NCBI GenBank assembly: GCA_001414485.1
Contig: LLEY01000043.1
Coordinates: 124,001-188,000 of the forward strand
DNA from: Calycina herbarum
Lineage: Eukaryota > Ascomycota > Leotiomycetes > Helotiales > Pezizellaceae
Reading direction: 5' to 3'
DNA: 64,000 bases
Part shown: piece after piece, positions 49,150-61,949 of the stretch
How positions within the stretch are numbered: the stretch's first letter is position 1
Layout of the letters: each line of letters opens with the position of its first letter
The notes under the pieces: model-generated
Seen by the model: only the letters and a program-made list of their open reading frames with translations
What the model was told of the DNA's origin: nothing
Databases searched by the model: none
Program-made: the position numbers and the translations under genes

Positions 49150-49571
49150 TATTACGAATTACATTTTATATAGTAAGTAGTTTAGACAGCGCTTTAATAG
49201 AATAAGATATAACGTCTAGGAAATAGAAGGTAATATAGAAGAGAATCTATAATATAGAGATATTTAGAGATTCTAGGATCTCACTATTAGAGGCATGTTA
49301 GAGGTCACGTGATATAAAGGATTACCTAGGTCGACTAGGACGACAGGCGATTCTGTCTATCTAGAAGAGACGAAGGTTCTATATAAGACTAGCACGTCTG
49401 CTATTAGATAGGAGCTTCGTACTTAACTTTAGTTATTAATCTTATTATCTTATTTAATATCTTTAATATAAGTAACGAGTTTACTTCTAAGTAAATATAC
49501 TAGCGTATCTATACTTCTTACTTATATACTAACTATCGAGACTTAGTTACCTTTGTTTAAGTTTTATTATA
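49150..49571 (+). repeat. 5' LTR of Gypsy A
   Basis: 422 bp. Close to 55938-56393 and more distantly to 61475-61949. It shares stretches such as AGCTTCGTACTTAACTTTAG and TATAAGTAACGAGTTTAC with both. Confidence 0.9.
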
Positions 49572-49599
49572 CTTTAAGTACCTACTTAGAAGTTTAGTC

Positions 49600-51300
49600 G
49601 CTATAGCTCTAGTAACCTCTACCGCCGCTGCTAGCTCGAATACTAGCTAAGTTAATATCGTTAGAGTATTAGAAAGTACTATTAAAGGAATATCTACTAG
49701 TATATAACTAGCTAAGGATAACGATAATATTAGTATACTAGACGCTCTCGAGTCTTATAAGATCGAAGTACTTAAGACTATTAAAGTTAAGATACTAGAT
49801 ATATATTATAGAAAGCGTAAGAAACTCGACTCGTTTCTTCTCTAAATAGATATCTATTTTAACTTTAATTTAGATAAATTTATAGGTAATTATAACTTAC
49901 GAACTATCTTTGCTATCTTCTACCTTAGAGGATTAGTATTAGAATAGGCTTAGCTATATTTAGAAGACTTCTTTAAAAACGAGGATAAAGATAGGAAAAT
50001 AGAGATAACTAAGATTATATTTAAATCTTAGAAGAGATTTAAAGTAACTATTAGAAAAGTCTTTAGAGATTTCAGTATAATCTAAACTACTATATATAAG
50101 CTCTTAGATTTATACTAAACCGGATCGGTAATAGATTATACTAATAAATTCTAACGTTATAAGACGAAATCGAGATAGAATACTATCGCTCTTTTAGAAC
50201 TCTTTCGTAGAGAACTGAAGGTATATATTTATAAAGAAATAGCTAAATAGAATATATAGTTCTAAACTATTATAAGTATAATAGAGGAAGTTATCTAGTT
50301 AGATAACCGCTTATACGAATTTAGAAAGAGTAACCCTAGATATAGAGAGAAGAGTAAGAGATTAGGAAAGTAGAAGTACGCCTACGCTAGTAAGTATAGT
50401 AAGGAGCTAAACGTTATATAAAAAAGAACCTTTCTAAAGAAAGATAGACTTTTCTAAGAGAAACGTAACCGACAGCGAAACTAGTAACTCTGTTATATCT
50501 ATAGTAAACCAGGCTATAGAGTAACCGATTATAGCTAGAAGAAAACGAAATCCTAGAAGAGAAAGAAACAGGTTAACGCTACTATCTAAATAGAAGTAGT
50601 ATTACTCGATCGAATCGAGCTTATAGACGATAAGCTTAAGACTAGAGAATATAATACGTAGATTAAGACAGACGCTTTAGATATAGTAGTAGATACTATA
50701 TATCTATAACTAATTAAAGAAATCGAGTTATAAGTTAGTAAGGTATAGAATACTAACGATAATAGAGATCTACTTCTTAAAGAATATTATAATACGTAGT
50801 TAGAAATAGAATACGAATTACCTCTTTAAGTAGAATATAAATTACTACTATTATCAAGTTTATTAGAATCGTTAGAATTAGTATCTAACTCGTCGGAGAT
50901 AGATCTAAGAATATATAAGCTTAAATAAGAAGAGACATAGATATTTATTAGAACCTTCGAGAGAGAGAATAGATAGATATATATAGAAAGCTAGAAACCT
51001 AACTTTTAAAGCTTATATTCTACTTAAGAAATCGAACCTACTATCTTAACTACCTATATAATAGTATAGAATAACTAGGACTAAGTAACTATAGTTAGCT
51101 TTATTACTAGAAGAGAAAGTATTAAATTTAAAAAACTAGAACCAGAGTAGATAGTATCTAATAACTATCTAGAGAAAGAGGATATATAGATAGTTACTAA
51201 CCTAAAGAGAGATATTACTAAATAGTAATAGTCTTATCTAAAAGGATTCGATAAATATAATAGATATTTAAAGTTAGATATTATTACCTAACTATCTAGT
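49600..51300 (+). pseudogene. Gypsy A gag relic
   Basis: The frame from about 49605 (ALVTSTAAASSNTS) runs through a Gag core (YLEDFFKNEDKDRK near 49960) to a knuckle near 50490-50530 reading CYIYSKPGYRVTDY, in which three of the four CCHC ligands are Tyr. The stops are of the RIP type. Confidence 0.8.
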
Positions 51301-52843
51301 TAAGATTATAGTTTAGTAATTAACGAGAAATACTAAGTATTAAGAGTAGAGAAAGGAGTTACTATAGTATTTAAAGAATTAGAAGATTAGTAGATATTTA
51401 GAGTTATAAAAGTAAACCTCTAGACTGTCTTAATCTAGGAATTTTATTAACTTATAAAAGGCGAATAATAGGTTATTAAAATTTTATATAAAGTAACTAT
51501 TAAATAGGTTTAGTATAAACCACGTACTATATTAGACTAGTTAATAGAGAAATGTTTTATAAGAACACTTCTAGAACCTAAGAGAACTATAGAAGACGGT
51601 CTAATATATAAGATAGTCTTTTCTAATAATAAAAAGATAATATTCTTTCTAAGCTCTCTAGGAGAAGATACTAGTAAACGAAGATTTAAGGTTTATTATA
51701 TTAAACTAGAAATTTATACTACTATAGAAGAATAGTAACTTATAGTAATAGTAAAGATAGAAGAGAAGGAACTCCGAGTCTTAGTTAACTCTAGAGCGAC
51801 GGGTAATTTCCTTTCTCTAATAGCTCTAAAGAAGCTAAACGTCTTAATTAAAGGTATAAAGCTATACTACCTTAGTGTAGTTAATAGAACGAACGTTATA
51901 TATTAGAATAGAATTATTAATTAGTAAACTATTTTAATAAAAATTAATATTAAAGAATACTATTTAGATATATAATTTAATATAGTTAAAATAGAAAGTA
52001 AGGAAGTAATACTTAGTATACTATAGATTTAAGAATATAATCTAGATATTAACTAGAAGGCTTAAATAATAACCTTTAGTTAATATAAATACATAGGTTC
52101 GTATTTATAACTATAAGGCTAGAACAAGGTTAGCGCTATCTCTTCTAATATACTAGAACACCTAGCCTAGAGTCTTCTACAGGTTAGTAAGACAGCTAAT
52201 AACGAAATACTTATATAGTATAGAGAATTTAAAGTATTATTTAAAAACCTAGAAGACTTATAAGCTTTACTAGAACATCGTCTATAGAATTATAAGATTA
52301 AACTAAAAGAGAGTTATAATCTTAAAAGTAGAAGCTTTAGTTATATAACTAGAAAAACTTATAGAGAATAGAAAGTTATATAAGAGAAGGTATTAAGAAG
52401 AGATATATTAGGAAATCTAAGTTACTAATTACTTTAAATATATTTATTATTAAGAAAAAAGATAACCTAGATAGAAGAGTATATATTAATTACTAAGAAG
52501 TAAATTATACTACGGTTAAGAACGCTTATCCGTTACCTAGTAGCTAGTACTTACGAGATAAGTTAGATAAGATAGTACGATTTATAAAACTAGATTAACG
52601 AAACGCTTATAGACTTATACGAATAAAAGTCGAAGACGAATAGAAAACGGTATTTACCTTACTATTAAGTCTCTACGAATACACAGTTATACTATTTAGA
52701 CTATATAACGTATTAGCTATATACTAGAGATAAAACAACTAAGTAGAATTACTACCTTTGACATAGTTTACTTATAATAGTTTAGTAACGGAAATAACAC
52801 TTATTATACTATTCTATACTAACTTTAGATATAAATTAGTAGT
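51300..52843 (+). pseudogene. Gypsy A pol relic, protease to mid-RT, joined to integrase
   Basis: The protease active site near 51780 reads LVNSRATGNF, where the DSG triad has become NSR. RT block YRLIRIKVEDE and then SLYEYTVILFRLYN follow at about 52600-52700. The frame then continues as integrase-like PLT*FTYNSLV near 52760. The YxDD region is absent, pointing to an internal deletion. Confidence 0.75.
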
Positions 52844-52844
52844 A

Positions 52845-54703
52845 ACGTAGTTTATAAGCGAGTTAGACTCCTAAGCGAAATAAATTTTTTTTCTTAGTAT
52901 TCTACGAATTATTAAATATCTTACGATATAATTAATTAAATTAATTATACTACTTAGAATTAGAATTCTTATATATTTCTTCTTCTTTTTAATAAGTTCG
53001 TATATTATAGCTATATTTCCTATATAATCTATAGCGCTAGCGAGGTACTAGACTCGGGTTTATATAATTACTATTTTCTACTAAAACTACTTATTCTTAC
53101 GAAGTAATATTACTTAGAGCTCTAAGATCTTACGTATCTTAGAGAGTAAGTGATTCTCCTTTCTATAATCGACGCTTTTTTATACGACGACGCTAACTTA
53201 GTTAATTATTTACTATACGAAGTATAGTATTCTTAGTATATAATAAAGCTACCTTAGTAATTACACGCTTTATACCCTTTATAAGCTAGTCTAGGCTATA
53301 TAGAATCTAGGTCGGAGAACTATTCTAGTATTATAAGACCTTGTTCTATATATATAACGTCTAAGAATAAGCCTCTATTATATTATTTAGAGTCTTTAGT
53401 TTCTAAATAGCTAAGAGGCTTATTAAAGTAGATAGACGTAATAGAGTCCTTAGTTGTATTTTAAGCTATAAAATCATAGAATCTAGGTTATATAGTACTA
53501 ATCTAGATCCTTAAAACCCTTCTCGAATGTTTAATTTAGTTATTATTATATAAAAGACAGTATAGAATATAGATAAGAAATCCTTCTTAGAAATATATAT
53601 AATATATAGTTGTATTAATTTCTTAAGTTTAATACTATATAGTCTTTTTAACACTTGAAAACATTCTATATTAAGTGACTAGAGTCTATAAGAGGAATAA
53701 GCTAGTATATAAAGAGTAATAATATTATTACTCTTATAAAAAAGCTTAAAATCGACTAAGTAGTAGCTTTTATAGCTATTAAGTATAAGGAGCTAGTAAA
53801 TGCCCTTCGTTTAAAGCTTTATATACTAATTAAAATAAATAATCTAATCTAGGCCTTGTTTATTTGTTATCTAGCTATTTATAGTTATAGTAATTACTTA
53901 ATCGCGTAGTAATTAGCTGTTTTCAGACTAGGAGAAGAGGTGATTCTTCTCTACTAAAATAATATATAGAGGTACTATAAAGCCGTATAATCTAATACCT
54001 TAAATTACTATTACCTATTCCCGGTTTCCTTACTATACTATATAAGACTAAGAAAGCCTTTTAGTACTTATAATAACTATTTCTAATATAATTTAGCTTA
54101 TATAAAACCTAGTCTTATTAAAGTTATAAATATCCTCTTTCTAAATCTTATATTTATTAATTATATTTTATATAAGGTAAAACCACGTGTTATACGTGTC
54201 TAGATCTTCGTATTAGACTCTTTAGTAATTAATTCTTCGATTAAAACACGTCTTAAGTTCTAGTTATTATTATACGAAGTTCAAAGTCTAGTTCTTACTA
54301 ACGCGTTCTACACTCTACTCTAAGAGAATATAATTTACTATATCTTTAATATAACGTATTCGTAGAGAAAATAATTAAGAATCTAAGTCGAGAATATATT
54401 ATATAATAACTCTTTCTTTAATCTTTATAAGTTTTTAAGAATTAGTAATAGAATCTTATTATAATAATATTCCGTAAGTTCGATTAAGTAATATTATATA
54501 AGACACTTTATAAATCCGCGTAACCTTCTTAGCTTTTGAATATAAGCTTATATAAAGCGTATTTAATATAAGAGTTATATTAGACTCTATCTAATAATTA
54601 ACTATTTTATTTATTAGGAAAAATCGCGCTCTAAAGAAGTTTATATAATACTAAGAAAAAAAATTTATTTCGCTTAGAAGTCTAACTCGCTTATAAACTA
54701 CGT
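52845..54703. mobile_element. Fot1/pogo-type DNA transposon nested in Gypsy A
   Basis: 1859 bp, the usual Fot1 size. Terminal inverted repeats of about 57 bp begin ACGTAGTTTATAAGCGAG (left 52845-52901, right 54647-54703), and TA flanks both ends (52843-52844 and 54704-54705). The minus strand carries a Fot1-like transposase. It splits the integrase frame of the host retrotransposon, so it arrived later. It is RIP-saturated too, so the nest was mutated after this insertion. Confidence 0.87.
52990..54550 (-). pseudogene. Fot1/pogo transposase relic
   Basis: On the minus strand an EGFLI-type stretch near 53585 fits the conserved GFLIG block of Fot1 transposases. The C-terminal part (about 53000-53270) has a basic run like RRRIKKRRL followed by ESLTL, the usual tail of this family. 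Many stops; no intact catalytic triad can be read. Confidence 0.65.
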
Positions 54704-54705
54704 TA

Positions 54706-55290
54706 TATTAAGAACTATTATCTACGACTATCGACAACTAACTCGCTTATATTTAGGTCTCGAAAATCAAGAGATTATATAAAGAACTTATAGAAGACTT
54801 ATAGTTTATAACTAAAAGAAACGCGTACTACTATAATAAATATCGTAGTTAGAAGCTAATACTAAAAGAGAGAGATAAAGTCTACTTAGTATAAAAAAAT
54901 ATTAATATAAAAAGACTAAGTAATAAATTAGATTATAAAAAACTTAGACTATTTAAAATTAAACGAGTTAGAGAATCTTTGAATTATAAATTAGTACTAC
55001 TATAGATAATAAATATCTATCTAGTATTCTATATATCCTTACTTAAACTAGTACTACTAGAAGTACTACTAGCTCTACTTATAGAAATTCAACTAGTAAA
55101 CCTAAATACTAAGTATAAAGTCGAGAGGATTCTTAACTATAAACTTATTAGAGAATAAGTTAAGTACTTAGTTAAATAGTTAAATTACTTATATTTAGAG
55201 AATACTTAAGAACTTAGAAAGAATCTTAACTAGTGCTTAGAGGAACTTTAGAAGTTCTACTATTAAAACCTAGGGTTGCTTATATCTTAT
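54706..55290 (+). pseudogene. Gypsy A integrase end and chromodomain
   Basis: It resumes the retrotransposon after the Fot1-like insertion: ERDKVYLV near 54870, then HPVFHIS-type wording (YLVFYISLLKLV) near 55030. The chromodomain follows (YKVERILNYKLIRE*VKYLVK at about 55115-55180). A chromodomain at the integrase end can steer insertion to heterochromatin (known for chromoviruses). Confidence 0.8.
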
Positions 55291-55937
55291 AATTAGAAGG
55301 AAAAGACTTAAGAAAAGCTAGGTCGAGACCTAGGTTAAAAGCGAGATTAGAAGTAGAAAGAGTAGTTAGCTTAGTAGTCTCTTCTTCTCTATACTTCTTT
55401 TTCTTCTATTCCTTCTTTCCTTTCTTTTCTTTCTTTTCTAAATCTTTAATAGTATCTAGCTTATTAAGAGAACTAAGACTAGTTACTATTATCTTCTTTT
55501 CTCTTTCTAGAAGAAGACGTTTTTATTATCGAAGTTAGAGGATTTTTACTATTATCTCTTCCTCTTAGAAGTTAAGACAAGCTTTCTACTTTTTAATAGA
55601 AGTCTAGTCTAAGAGTAAAGGTATTTAGTTTCGTTTATAATAGTTAGTCGTAGAATTTATCTTATCTAGTATAGATAGAATAACGAGAATATTAATCGTT
55701 ATAGATAGTAATATATTAATAAAGCTTACTAGCTAAGTCGAGGGATTTTTTATAATAAGTATAAGAAGATATCTTATTACTATATCGTTTAATATAATTT
55801 CTAAGAGCTTAACGTTTAGTACGTTTCTTATTATTAGAAGGTAGTATAATAGAAATAGAAGAAGGCTACTAGCTCTTCTACGATATCTTCTTAGTCTATA
55901 CTTAAGCGTAGAGACACGCTAGCTAAGAAGGGAATAG

Positions 55938-56393
55938 TATTATAAATCACGTTTTACGTAGTAAATAGTCTAGACAGCGCTTTAATAGAATAAGATATAA
56001 CGTCTAGGAAATAGAAGGTAATATAGAAGAGAATCTATAATATAAAAGTATTTAAGAATTCTAGGATCTTACTATTAGAGGTGTATTAGAGGTTATATAA
56101 TATAAAGGATTACCTAGGTTAATAGATAATCTAGGCGATCTAGTCGACTAGGATAATAGGCGATCTTATCTACCTAGAAGAGACGAAGGTTCTATATAAG
56201 ACTAGCACGTCTGTTATTAGATAGAAGCTTCGTACTTAACTTTAGTTATTAATCTTATTATCTTATTTAATATCTTTGATATAAGTAACGAGTTTACTTC
56301 TAAGTAAATATACTAGCGTATCTATACTTCTTACCTATATACTAACTATCGAGACTTAGTTATCTTTATTTAGTTTATTTAAGTTTCGTTATA
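55938..56393 (+). repeat. 3' LTR of Gypsy A
   Basis: 456 bp, longer than the 5' LTR mainly because of about 25-30 extra bases near 56125-56155 (a partial duplication of the GATCTAG/CTAGG region) and a TTTAGTTTATTTAAG variant near its end. Confidence 0.88.
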
Positions 56394-59060
56394 CTTAGCT
56401 AGCTCGATAAGCTACTAGATAAAGAGCCTTTATCTTTACTATCTACTATTAATACTAGCTCTTAAAAGACTAAGACCTCTTTCTAAGCTATAGTACTACT
56501 ACCTTTACCTACTAGTAAGGCTACTACTAGCTCTTCTATAGTAGTAAAGTCTAAGTTATCTTCTTCGCTTTAGTTGATAATATCTTACGATAAATCCTCT
56601 AGACTATAACTACTCTTATAGATAAGGTTTACTATCTTAAAGTTAGTATTAGATTTACTTCTTAAGAACCGGATATATACGTATACTATAAATATACTCT
56701 TATAAAGCTAAAGACTAAAAAGGTTACTTAAACTCCTACTGCCTAGTCTTCTAAGAAGACTAGTAGAGTAGAGAATCTACGTACGTTTATAATAGAAGAC
56801 GACTAGATTATATATAATACCTAAGAGACTGAAATTATAGTAAAGCTATATATTAATACTAACTACTTCGAGTCTAAGAAGGTAAAGATAAACCTAGTAT
56901 ATCGCGCTACTATATCTAAAATATAAGTTTAATACTAACGATCGATTTACTACTTATAACGAGATACTAATATATCTCTATAATATTATAGTTAGTTCGT
57001 ACGTTTGTAACGAAGCTTATAAGAAGTACTAAGAGCTACGAATAGCTCGAGAGACGTTCTACGAGTTTTAAGCAAAGTTCTAGAAGCTAGTAGACGAGTC
57101 TAGAGCTTTAAAGTAAGATAGAATTAACGACCTTTTTAATAAGTTAACTATTAACCTCTAATAAACTCTTACTATTATTAGACTTTAAGCTAAGAGAGAT
57201 ATCAACCTCTTTTATACTCTTATAAGTAGCGTTAATAACGACCTACGAGATATTATAGAAGAATAGACTAGAACACGTATAAGTAAGTATCTACCTACTA
57301 TAGCTACAGCTACGGCTATAGCTACACGTTCTCTAGAAATTCCTACTTCTATAGCTAGTATTTACCTCTCTATTAATACGTGTTATAACTATAGAGAAGT
57401 CGGCTATTATATTAAGTCCTGTCTATAGCTAAGAGTTCATAAGAAGGTAGACTTAAGCGAGCTAGAGAAGGAAGAAGAAGCTAGATCTAAGCTAGGAAAC
57501 GACTATATCTAAGAGAAGACTCTACCTTAGGTAAATATAGAATTAATCTCTCTAAGATTAATCTACGGTTATTAGTTAGTAGAAAAGCGTTTACTTTACT
57601 TAGTATAATAATAATTAATAGATATAGTATATAAACTACTACTCTTAGTAACCTTAGAGTAAATATATTCTCTTTTATAAACGTCTAATTCAGCTATAAC
57701 TTAGCGAAGTTCTATAATCTTAAAATAAAAAGACTTCTTATACTTATAAAGATTTAGAGATATAATAGAGAGATTAGTAGAGAAGCTACTTACTATCTCC
57801 TCTCTAATTACGTATTAGATAGTTATAAATTCTTTAATATACTCTTTATTCTACTAGACCTGGGATTATATAACGTTATTCTCAGCTGAAAGTTCTTTGA
57901 ATACTTTTATATTAATATTAACGTAACTTATCGAATATTACTTTAGCTAGAGAAACTTAAGCCTTACTTCTCTACTTAATAGCCTACCTCTCTCTCGTAC
58001 GAAGATATTCGTTCTAAGAACTCTATACTCTTTTATAAGAAGTAGGTAGACGCTTATAACCTTATAATAGAAGTAGATAAATTATAAAGATAGAATAAGT
58101 AATTTATTCTAGAACTTAGTATAATAGAATATTTGAAATACGTACTTATAATCTATAAAAGTAACTACTAGTCTTCTATATAAGTATAATACTAGATTAT
58201 AAAACGAGAGCTCGAGGGATTATCTAAGAAAGTACTTACTCTAGTTTATTAATAAAAGCCTTTTCTAAAGTAAGAACCTTTTATAATAATTAATATCTCT
58301 ACTATATCTACTATAGAAATATACTACTATTTACTTTAGAAAGACAGCGAGATGTTTACTACTAGCTTATATAAGATTAATAGTATTATAGCTGGTTAAG
58401 AAGAAGATTAGATAATACTAGAGGTTTTAGAGAAGTACTTAGATTTTATAGACGTATTCTTAAAAGTAGCTTTAGATACTCTACTAACTTACTAATATTA
58501 CAACTATAAAATCTAGCTAGAAGAACTAGATACTCTTAGATATTCTCTATTTTATAAGATATTAACTAAAGAACTACTTATTATAAAGGAATATATCTTA
58601 AATAATCTTTATAAGAGATTTATAGAACATAGCTAATCTTCTTTTATAGCTCTAGTACTATTTATAAAAAAGGTAGATAGAAGATTACACTTTTATATTA
58701 ACTTCTAGAAGCTTAATAACCTTATTTAAAAGGACTGCTATCTACTTCCTCTTATTAATAAGATACTAGTATATATTAGTTAAGCTTATATCTTTATAAA
58801 GCTCGATATCTACTAAGCTTTCTATTATATATAAATAGATCCCGATTCTAAAGAACTAACTACTTTCTATATATATTATAGAACGTATAAGTATAAGATT
58901 CTAACTTTTAGACTAATAAATAGACTATTTATATACTGGTAATATATAAACGATATACTTTTTAACTATTTAGACGATTTCTACTCTACTTACTTAGATA
59001 ATATTCTTATCTATTCTTTAAATATATTAGAGTATAAGAAAATAGCTTAGAAAGTATATA
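56394..59060 (+). pseudogene. Gypsy B fragment (gag to RT), RIP-inactivated
   Basis: Plus-strand Gag and Pol of a different Gypsy family. A knuckle at about 57380-57425 reads CYNYREVGYYIKSC. The RT has LDIY*AFYYI*IDPDS near 58800-58850 and YLDDFYSTYLDNILIYS at about 58970-59020, where the second Asp of YxDD is Asn. The frame is lost soon after RT (about 59060). Its 5' part may lie left of Gypsy A, which would then have inserted into it. Confidence 0.72.
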
Positions 59061-61474
59061 ACTAGTAGGTAAATAAGTAAGTATAAGAGTTTTTAATTTA
59101 GTAAATAAGCTTGCGTTTAAGTAGCTTACTAAGCGAGATTACGAATATCGCGGATATATTAATCTATAGATATATAAATAACTAAAGAAGAGCTTCTCTC
59201 TTTCTTTCTTCTTTATAAATAATCTATTTCTTAATCTATACTATAATATATTATTTATCTTTCTTTTACTTATATAGTATATATTCGTCGCTATATCTAC
59301 TACTCTTAAAACACCTTTCTTTTCGCTATCGTCTACTGCTCTTATACTTACTCTTACTCTGAATTTATTATACTTTAATTTACTACCTAAGAACTCTAAG
59401 CTACTATTAATAATAGTATACTTAGAGCCTTTATTAATAAGAACGAAGACACTTTCTTATAAGACTTATAAGACCTACTCTCGCTCTATAACTAGACTAC
59501 TATCGACAAAGACACTATAGAGTAAGTACTATACGTTATTAAATCAGATATCTTATAAGAAGCTAACGAGTATAATCGGCAAGCCGCTGAATTTAACAAC
59601 TATATTATAACTCTTAATAATAAGAACTAACGCCTCTAGTAGGCTGCTTCTATAGCTGCTCTTATAAGTAACTCTTAAATTAAGAAATTACTTTAGATTT
59701 ACTAAAACCTCTCTACTCTACTTATTTAATCCGCTTCTTACGCTAACCTAGCTAAGTTTAGCAGTAGCTGCTAATCCGCTACTAAGCTACGATTATATAT
59801 TATTAATCTTAAATTTAAGCTTTATACTAACTCTAACTAGTTTCCTACTAAATTAGAGCGAATAGCTTACGTCTTATTAACTCTAGAGAGAGAGACACGT
59901 AAGTATATTAACCTCTATCTTAACGACGCTAGCGAATTTACTACGATAAACTTAGTAGAAGGTATATTAGACGTTCTATATAATATGTTTAGTAATAAGT
60001 TCAGCTGTAAGAAAGCTTAGTAAAAGCTTTAAAAGGAAAAGTAGAGCTACTAATCAACTTCTAAATTCCTCTTCTTCTACTTATTATTAGCTACTACTAC
60101 TAACTCTACTAGATTCGATTATACCTAGAGACTTCTCTATACTACCTACCTCTCTATTCGAGCTCTTATTCTCTTAGACTCTTACTATACTCTAACTATT
60201 AGACTTAATACCTTAGCTAACCTAGTATAAGAAAAAGATAATATTAACTAAGCTATTTATAGTACTTAGTATTTTAAGAATAACTTTAGCTCTACTACTA
60301 CTCTAATTAGCCTAGCTTCGACTACTTTACTCTCTAGCTCTAAGGTAATAGACCTCGACGCTTTAAAAATTAATATCTTAAAAGTTAGAGAAAAGTATAT
60401 CTAAACTTAGAAGAACGTCGAGAATAAGACCTAGGCTATAACTCCTAAGATAAAGACTGCTTATAGAAAGTTCTAAGTAGAGAATAAGCTCTATTACTAC
60501 TACGATAATAAGATATATAGTCTTCTAGGTTATACTAAGCTAAAAGAAGCTCGCTACTAGAACGAAGAGAAGGTAAAGAATATAGACAAGGTTAAGAGAA
60601 AAGCCTAGTCTCTATCGATAGTTATCGCTAAAGACGTAGAAATTAGAAGAAAGCTTTAATATTATCGTCGTTAGAGGAAAGGTAGAAGAAGAGTATAATA
60701 GAGGTTCTTTATAAATTAGTTAGTACTAATAATATAAAGCCTTCTACTATCTACTTTATACTTAACTCTAACGCTTTAGCTAAAGCTTTTATTAATTCTA
60801 ATTATATATAATAAAATAACTTTACTCTTAAACTCTTAATAAAACCTCGCTGTCTTTATATAGCTAATAGATCGCCTTCGTTAGTAGAGAACCTTATCTA
60901 CTTCGTTACTCTTAACCTATATATAGGCTAGTATATTAACTACTAATAACGCTTTTATATTACTAAGCTTAGCTCTTATAAGATTATACTTAGAAAGCCT
61001 CAGCTTACTAAATATAACTCTCTAATTAACTAGAGAAAGAACACTTTATAGTTTAATTAAAACTATAAGTATTAACGTGTTTTATAAGCGAGTCGCCTAT
61101 ATAAGCGAGTCGTCTACTTTCCTCGTCGCGTACTATATACTACTTTTAAATTATAATAGCTTAATACTATAACGTTTAATTACCTTCTTAAGAAGCTAAT
61201 ATTATTTTAGTAATCTAAGAACTCGAAAACAACGTGTTATTAACTAAACGAAGTATTATAAAGATTTACTATATTCTTTGAAAGATTCTCTCTAATCGAC
61301 GCGCTAGAAAGCTCTTACGACGTGATTACTAGCCTAATTCGAAAAAGCTTATAAAGGTAGAGAAGGAGGTAATAGTTAGATATATATTAGAGTTAGATTC
61401 GCGAGGGTTTTCGCTTATAAGAGATATAGTATAAGATATAACTAATAATCTACTAAGAGAGCGCGATAGAAAGC
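59061..61474 (+). pseudogene. Gypsy C fragment (gag and protease), RIP-inactivated
   Basis: A third retrotransposon family. The Gag-like frame runs from about 59350. A knuckle near 60492-60540 reads YYYYDNKIYSLLGYTK, with the Cys/His ligands mostly Tyr. A retropepsin-like stretch follows (AFINSNYI near 60790; HFVTLNLYIG-like near 60905). It ends without an LTR and is followed by the LTR at 61475. The joins at about 59060 and 61470 look like old insertion or deletion breakpoints. Confidence 0.62.
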
Positions 61475-61949
61475 TGTTACGAATCACGTGTAAAACGTGA
61501 GAAGTAGTCTAGACGACGTTCTAATAGAATAAGACACAAGTATCTAGAAAAGAGAAGGTAATATAGGAAGAAGTCTAGAAGTAGCTAGTACTTAAGGACT
61601 TTAGGATCTTATTATTAGGATTATATTAGATTATATAATTTCGGTTATAAATACGTAATAGATCTCTTAAGACTCTTTAGAGATCTAACGGGATCTAGGG
61701 ATCTGATCTTATAAGAGGATCTATAGAGAGTACGATAGCTCTATAATTACTAGTACGTCTGCTATCTAGATAGGAGCTTCGTACTTAACTTTAGTTATTA
61801 ATCTTATTACTTGCTTTAATATCTTTGATATAAGTAACGAGTTTACCTCTAAGTAAACAGCTAGACGTATTTATACTTCTTATCTATATACTAACCTATA
61901 AGACTTAGTTATCCCTCTATTAGAGACTGTTATATTAGGAATCGTTATA
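61475..61949 (+). repeat. 5' LTR of a second Gypsy A-family element (A2)
   Basis: 475 bp, starting TGTTACGAATCACGTG, with the original TG end still present, and ending CGTTATA. It shares the downstream half with the Gypsy A LTRs but has a diverged middle (61600-61740). The same CTTTAAGTACC follows it as follows the Gypsy A 5' LTR. Confidence 0.85.

Larger units (their letters stand above)
49150..56393 (+). mobile_element. Ty3/Gypsy retrotransposon A, chromodomain type, internally deleted and RIP-saturated
   Basis: LTRs at 49150-49571 and 55938-56393 are in direct orientation, with a perfect 5-bp target duplication CTTAG (49145-49149 and 56394-56398). A polypurine tract AAGAAGGGAA precedes the 3' LTR. 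LTR ends read TATTA...TTATA, the RIP version of TG...CA. The coding order is gag, protease, part of RT, part of integrase, chromodomain. The RT frame passes directly into integrase near 52700, so the rest of RT and RNase H is missing. A Fot1-like DNA transposon (52845-54703) sits in the integrase part. CpA and TpG are almost absent. Confidence 0.9.
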
